Assembly: GCA_964454305.1 (NCBI GenBank)
Contig: CAYVXX010000097.1
Coordinates: forward strand, 1-6,546
Length of the DNA: 6,546 bases
Reading direction: 5' to 3'
Source of the DNA: JAUSPI01 sp964454305
GTDB lineage: Bacteria; Desulfobacterota; Syntrophia; Syntrophales; JADFWA01
A program made the translations under genes and the position numbers. Position 1 is the stretch's first letter. Each line of letters begins with the position of its first letter. This document shows positions 5,167-6,546 of this stretch, piece by piece. The notes under the pieces are model-generated. The model was not told the DNA's origin. It searched no databases and was given only the letters and a program-made list of their open reading frames with translations.

Positions 5167-6546
5167 ACATTCCTCAAAATATTGAAAAATATCTGAAGAA
5201 TTATGCTGTTGATGACAGATGGCGGCTTGTTTCTAAAACACAGTGCAGTGTCGATAATGCCGTGGTTATTCCTGCTCTGGTTGAGAAAGAATCACTCTTT
5301 AGAACCCTGGCGAGTCTTTCCGAAAACGAGCAGACAGAGCTGAACCGCACGCTGATTATATGTGTTGTGAACAACAGGGGAGGGCACATCACATCCCTGG
5401 AAGATATTGCCAATAATCAAGAGACGATACGGCTGCTGAACAACGTTATGGAGGGCGATATTACTGCTGATGATCTATCCAGCCCGTCCATTGATAAAAT
5501 CTGCCGGAGTAGATTAAAGATAGCATATGTTGATGCGTCCTCTCCCGGATCGGAGCTGCCCGACAAAAATGGGAGGGTCGGCCTTGCAAGAAAAATAGGT
5601 CTCGATATGGCGTTAAAGGCATTCAACTATGAAAAACCGGGGGTAAAACTGCTATTCTGCCTCGATGCGGATACCGTGGTGGAGAGAAATTACCTGTCGG
5701 CCGTTCGCAGGTTCTTTGAAAAAGAAAAGGCAACTGCTGCCGTTGTTGCTTTTCAGCACCAGGATGCCGATGACCCCTCCGTGCAGGCCGCTATCTGTTG
5801 TTATGAGATATTCCTGCGCTATTATGTGCTCGGTTTGAGCTATGCTAACTCAATGTATGCATTTCATTCGATAGGTTCTACTATAGCCTGTACGGCAGAT
5901 GCATATGTGGCTGTGAGAGGTATGAATAGAAGGGAGGCAGCAGAGGACTTTTATTTTCTCAATAAACTTGCAAAGATTGGGAATATAGGTTTGGTTAATA
6001 CTACAAGGGTTTATCCTTCCGCGCGCCCCTCAACCCGGGTTCCCTTCGGTACCGGGCAGCGGGTTATACGATTTCTGGAAGGTGGGCAGGATGAGTATAT
6101 GTTGTATGACCCTGAGGTGTTCTCGATATTAAGAGAATGGTTGCAATTGATGCCGTCCTGTTTGGATAAAGATGCCGGGGAGATATTAATCCTGGCAGAA
6201 AAGATACATCCTCTGCTTGAGAGCTTCCTGAGGGTGAATAATTTCAGTGTGATATGGCATCGGTTAAGGGAAAACAGTAAAAGTTCAGACGGTCTTTACA
6301 GACAATTCCTCTCCTGGTTTGATGGGTTCAAGTCTCTCAGGTTGATTCACCATTTAACCGAGAACGGTATCTCACGTGTTGAGATGTTCACTGCCCTTAC
6401 GGAATTATTGGAAATAATGGGGAGGAGCTATCCGGAAAGAACTGCCCCGGACCAAACCCCGGATCTCGGCGTTCAATTGAAGATACTTGGATATTTACGA
6501 AAAGAGGCCTTTGAACTGAACAGCGAGCGCATTCCCCGCTGCTTGC
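5163..6546 (+). CDS. Soluble family-2-type glycosyltransferase, C-terminus beyond the window
   Basis: An open frame of 461 codons continues past the right edge. Its ATG overlaps the miaA stop (ATGA at 5163-5166). Seen: a GT-A-like N-terminal part with AVVIPALVEKESLFRTLASL (33-52), a nucleotide-sugar-binding strand and helix entry; NGRVGLARKIGLDMAL (136-151); the metal-binding DxD as CLDADTVVERNYL (166-178; Asp168, Asp170); GSTIACTADAYVAVRGM (238-254); the catalytic-base ED motif AEDFYFLNKLAKIG (260-273; Glu261, Asp262); and ARPSTRVPFGTGQR (287-300), placed like the C-terminal Arg/Gln motif of GT2 enzymes. A mostly helical region follows from about 315. No transmembrane helix or signal peptide is visible, so it should act in the cytosol or at the membrane surface. 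Donor and acceptor cannot be told from sequence. The Shine-Dalgarno is weak (AGAGAG around 5143), consistent with translational coupling to miaA. The assignment as a GT-A glycosyltransferase is strong; the GT2 family label is probable. Confidence 0.85.
   Translation, partial: MNIPQNIEKYLKNYAVDDRWRLVSKTQCSVDNAVVIPALVEKESLFRTLASLSENEQTELNRTLIICVVNNRGGHITSLEDIANNQETIRLLNNVMEGDITADDLSSPSIDKICRSRLKIAYVDASSPGSELPDKNGRVGLARKIGLDMALKAFNYEKPGVKLLFCLDADTVVERNYLSAVRRFFEKEKATAAVVAFQHQDADDPSVQAAICCYEIFLRYYVLGLSYANSMYAFHSIGSTIACTADAYVAVRGMNRREAAEDFYFLNKLAKIGNIGLVNTTRVYPSARPSTRVPFGTGQRVIRFLEGGQDEYMLYDPEVFSILREWLQLMPSCLDKDAGEILILAEKIHPLLESFLRVNNFSVIWHRLRENSKSSDGLYRQFLSWFDGFKSLRLIHHLTENGISRVEMFTALTELLEIMGRSYPERTAPDQTPDLGVQLKILGYLRKEAFELNSERIPRCL

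Noticed and set aside
5201..5626. Minus-strand open frames opposite the glycosyltransferase gene
   Set aside because: The plus frame is continuous to the window edge with DxD and ED motifs. The minus frames are Ser-rich shadows.

Overview
The window holds five protein-coding genes in two divergent groups. Two of them run off the edges. GC content looks moderate, and the genes read like those of a Gram-negative, probably anaerobic bacterium of the Desulfobacterota/Nitrospirota sort. That placement is an inference from a periplasmic BepA-type protease, an unusual MiaA subfamily, and an intergenic repeat of the TGTCATTCCGA type common in such genomes. No rRNA, tRNA, CRISPR array, transposase or phage gene is visible.

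Minus strand, read from about 4100 down to 1: a MATE-family multidrug/Na+ exporter (2717-4099); a BepA/YfgC-like M48 zinc metalloprotease with a Sec signal peptide and C-terminal TPRs (1177-2610), preceded by a good sigma70-type promoter; then a signal-peptide-bearing alpha/beta hydrolase of the FrsA/acylaminoacyl-peptidase-like type (979 to beyond position 1). The hydrolase uses a GTG start behind a perfect AAGGAGG and is easily missed if only ATG starts are considered. Between protease and hydrolase lies an 81-bp imperfect palindrome (1094-1174), enclosed by an outer inverted repeat and an 11-bp direct repeat. The protease stop codon and last codons fall inside this unit.

Plus strand, from 4261: miaA (tRNA dimethylallyltransferase, a variant subfamily with a DSRQVYRGM motif), overlapping by ATGA a soluble family-2-type glycosyltransferase (5163 to beyond 6546). 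The two are almost certainly co-transcribed and translationally coupled. The 161-bp divergent region between the MATE gene and miaA contains a perfect 7-bp inverted repeat in the miaA leader and a hairpin just upstream of the MATE start.

The protease and hydrolase look like cell-envelope proteins and the MATE gene is an inner-membrane exporter, but nothing shows that the three share a pathway. The most thought-provoking arrangement is the miaA-glycosyltransferase pair. It may be a simple housekeeping operon, but a role of the glycosyltransferase in RNA or isoprenoid-linked modification is worth testing. I see no clear evidence of a new defence system or mobile system here.
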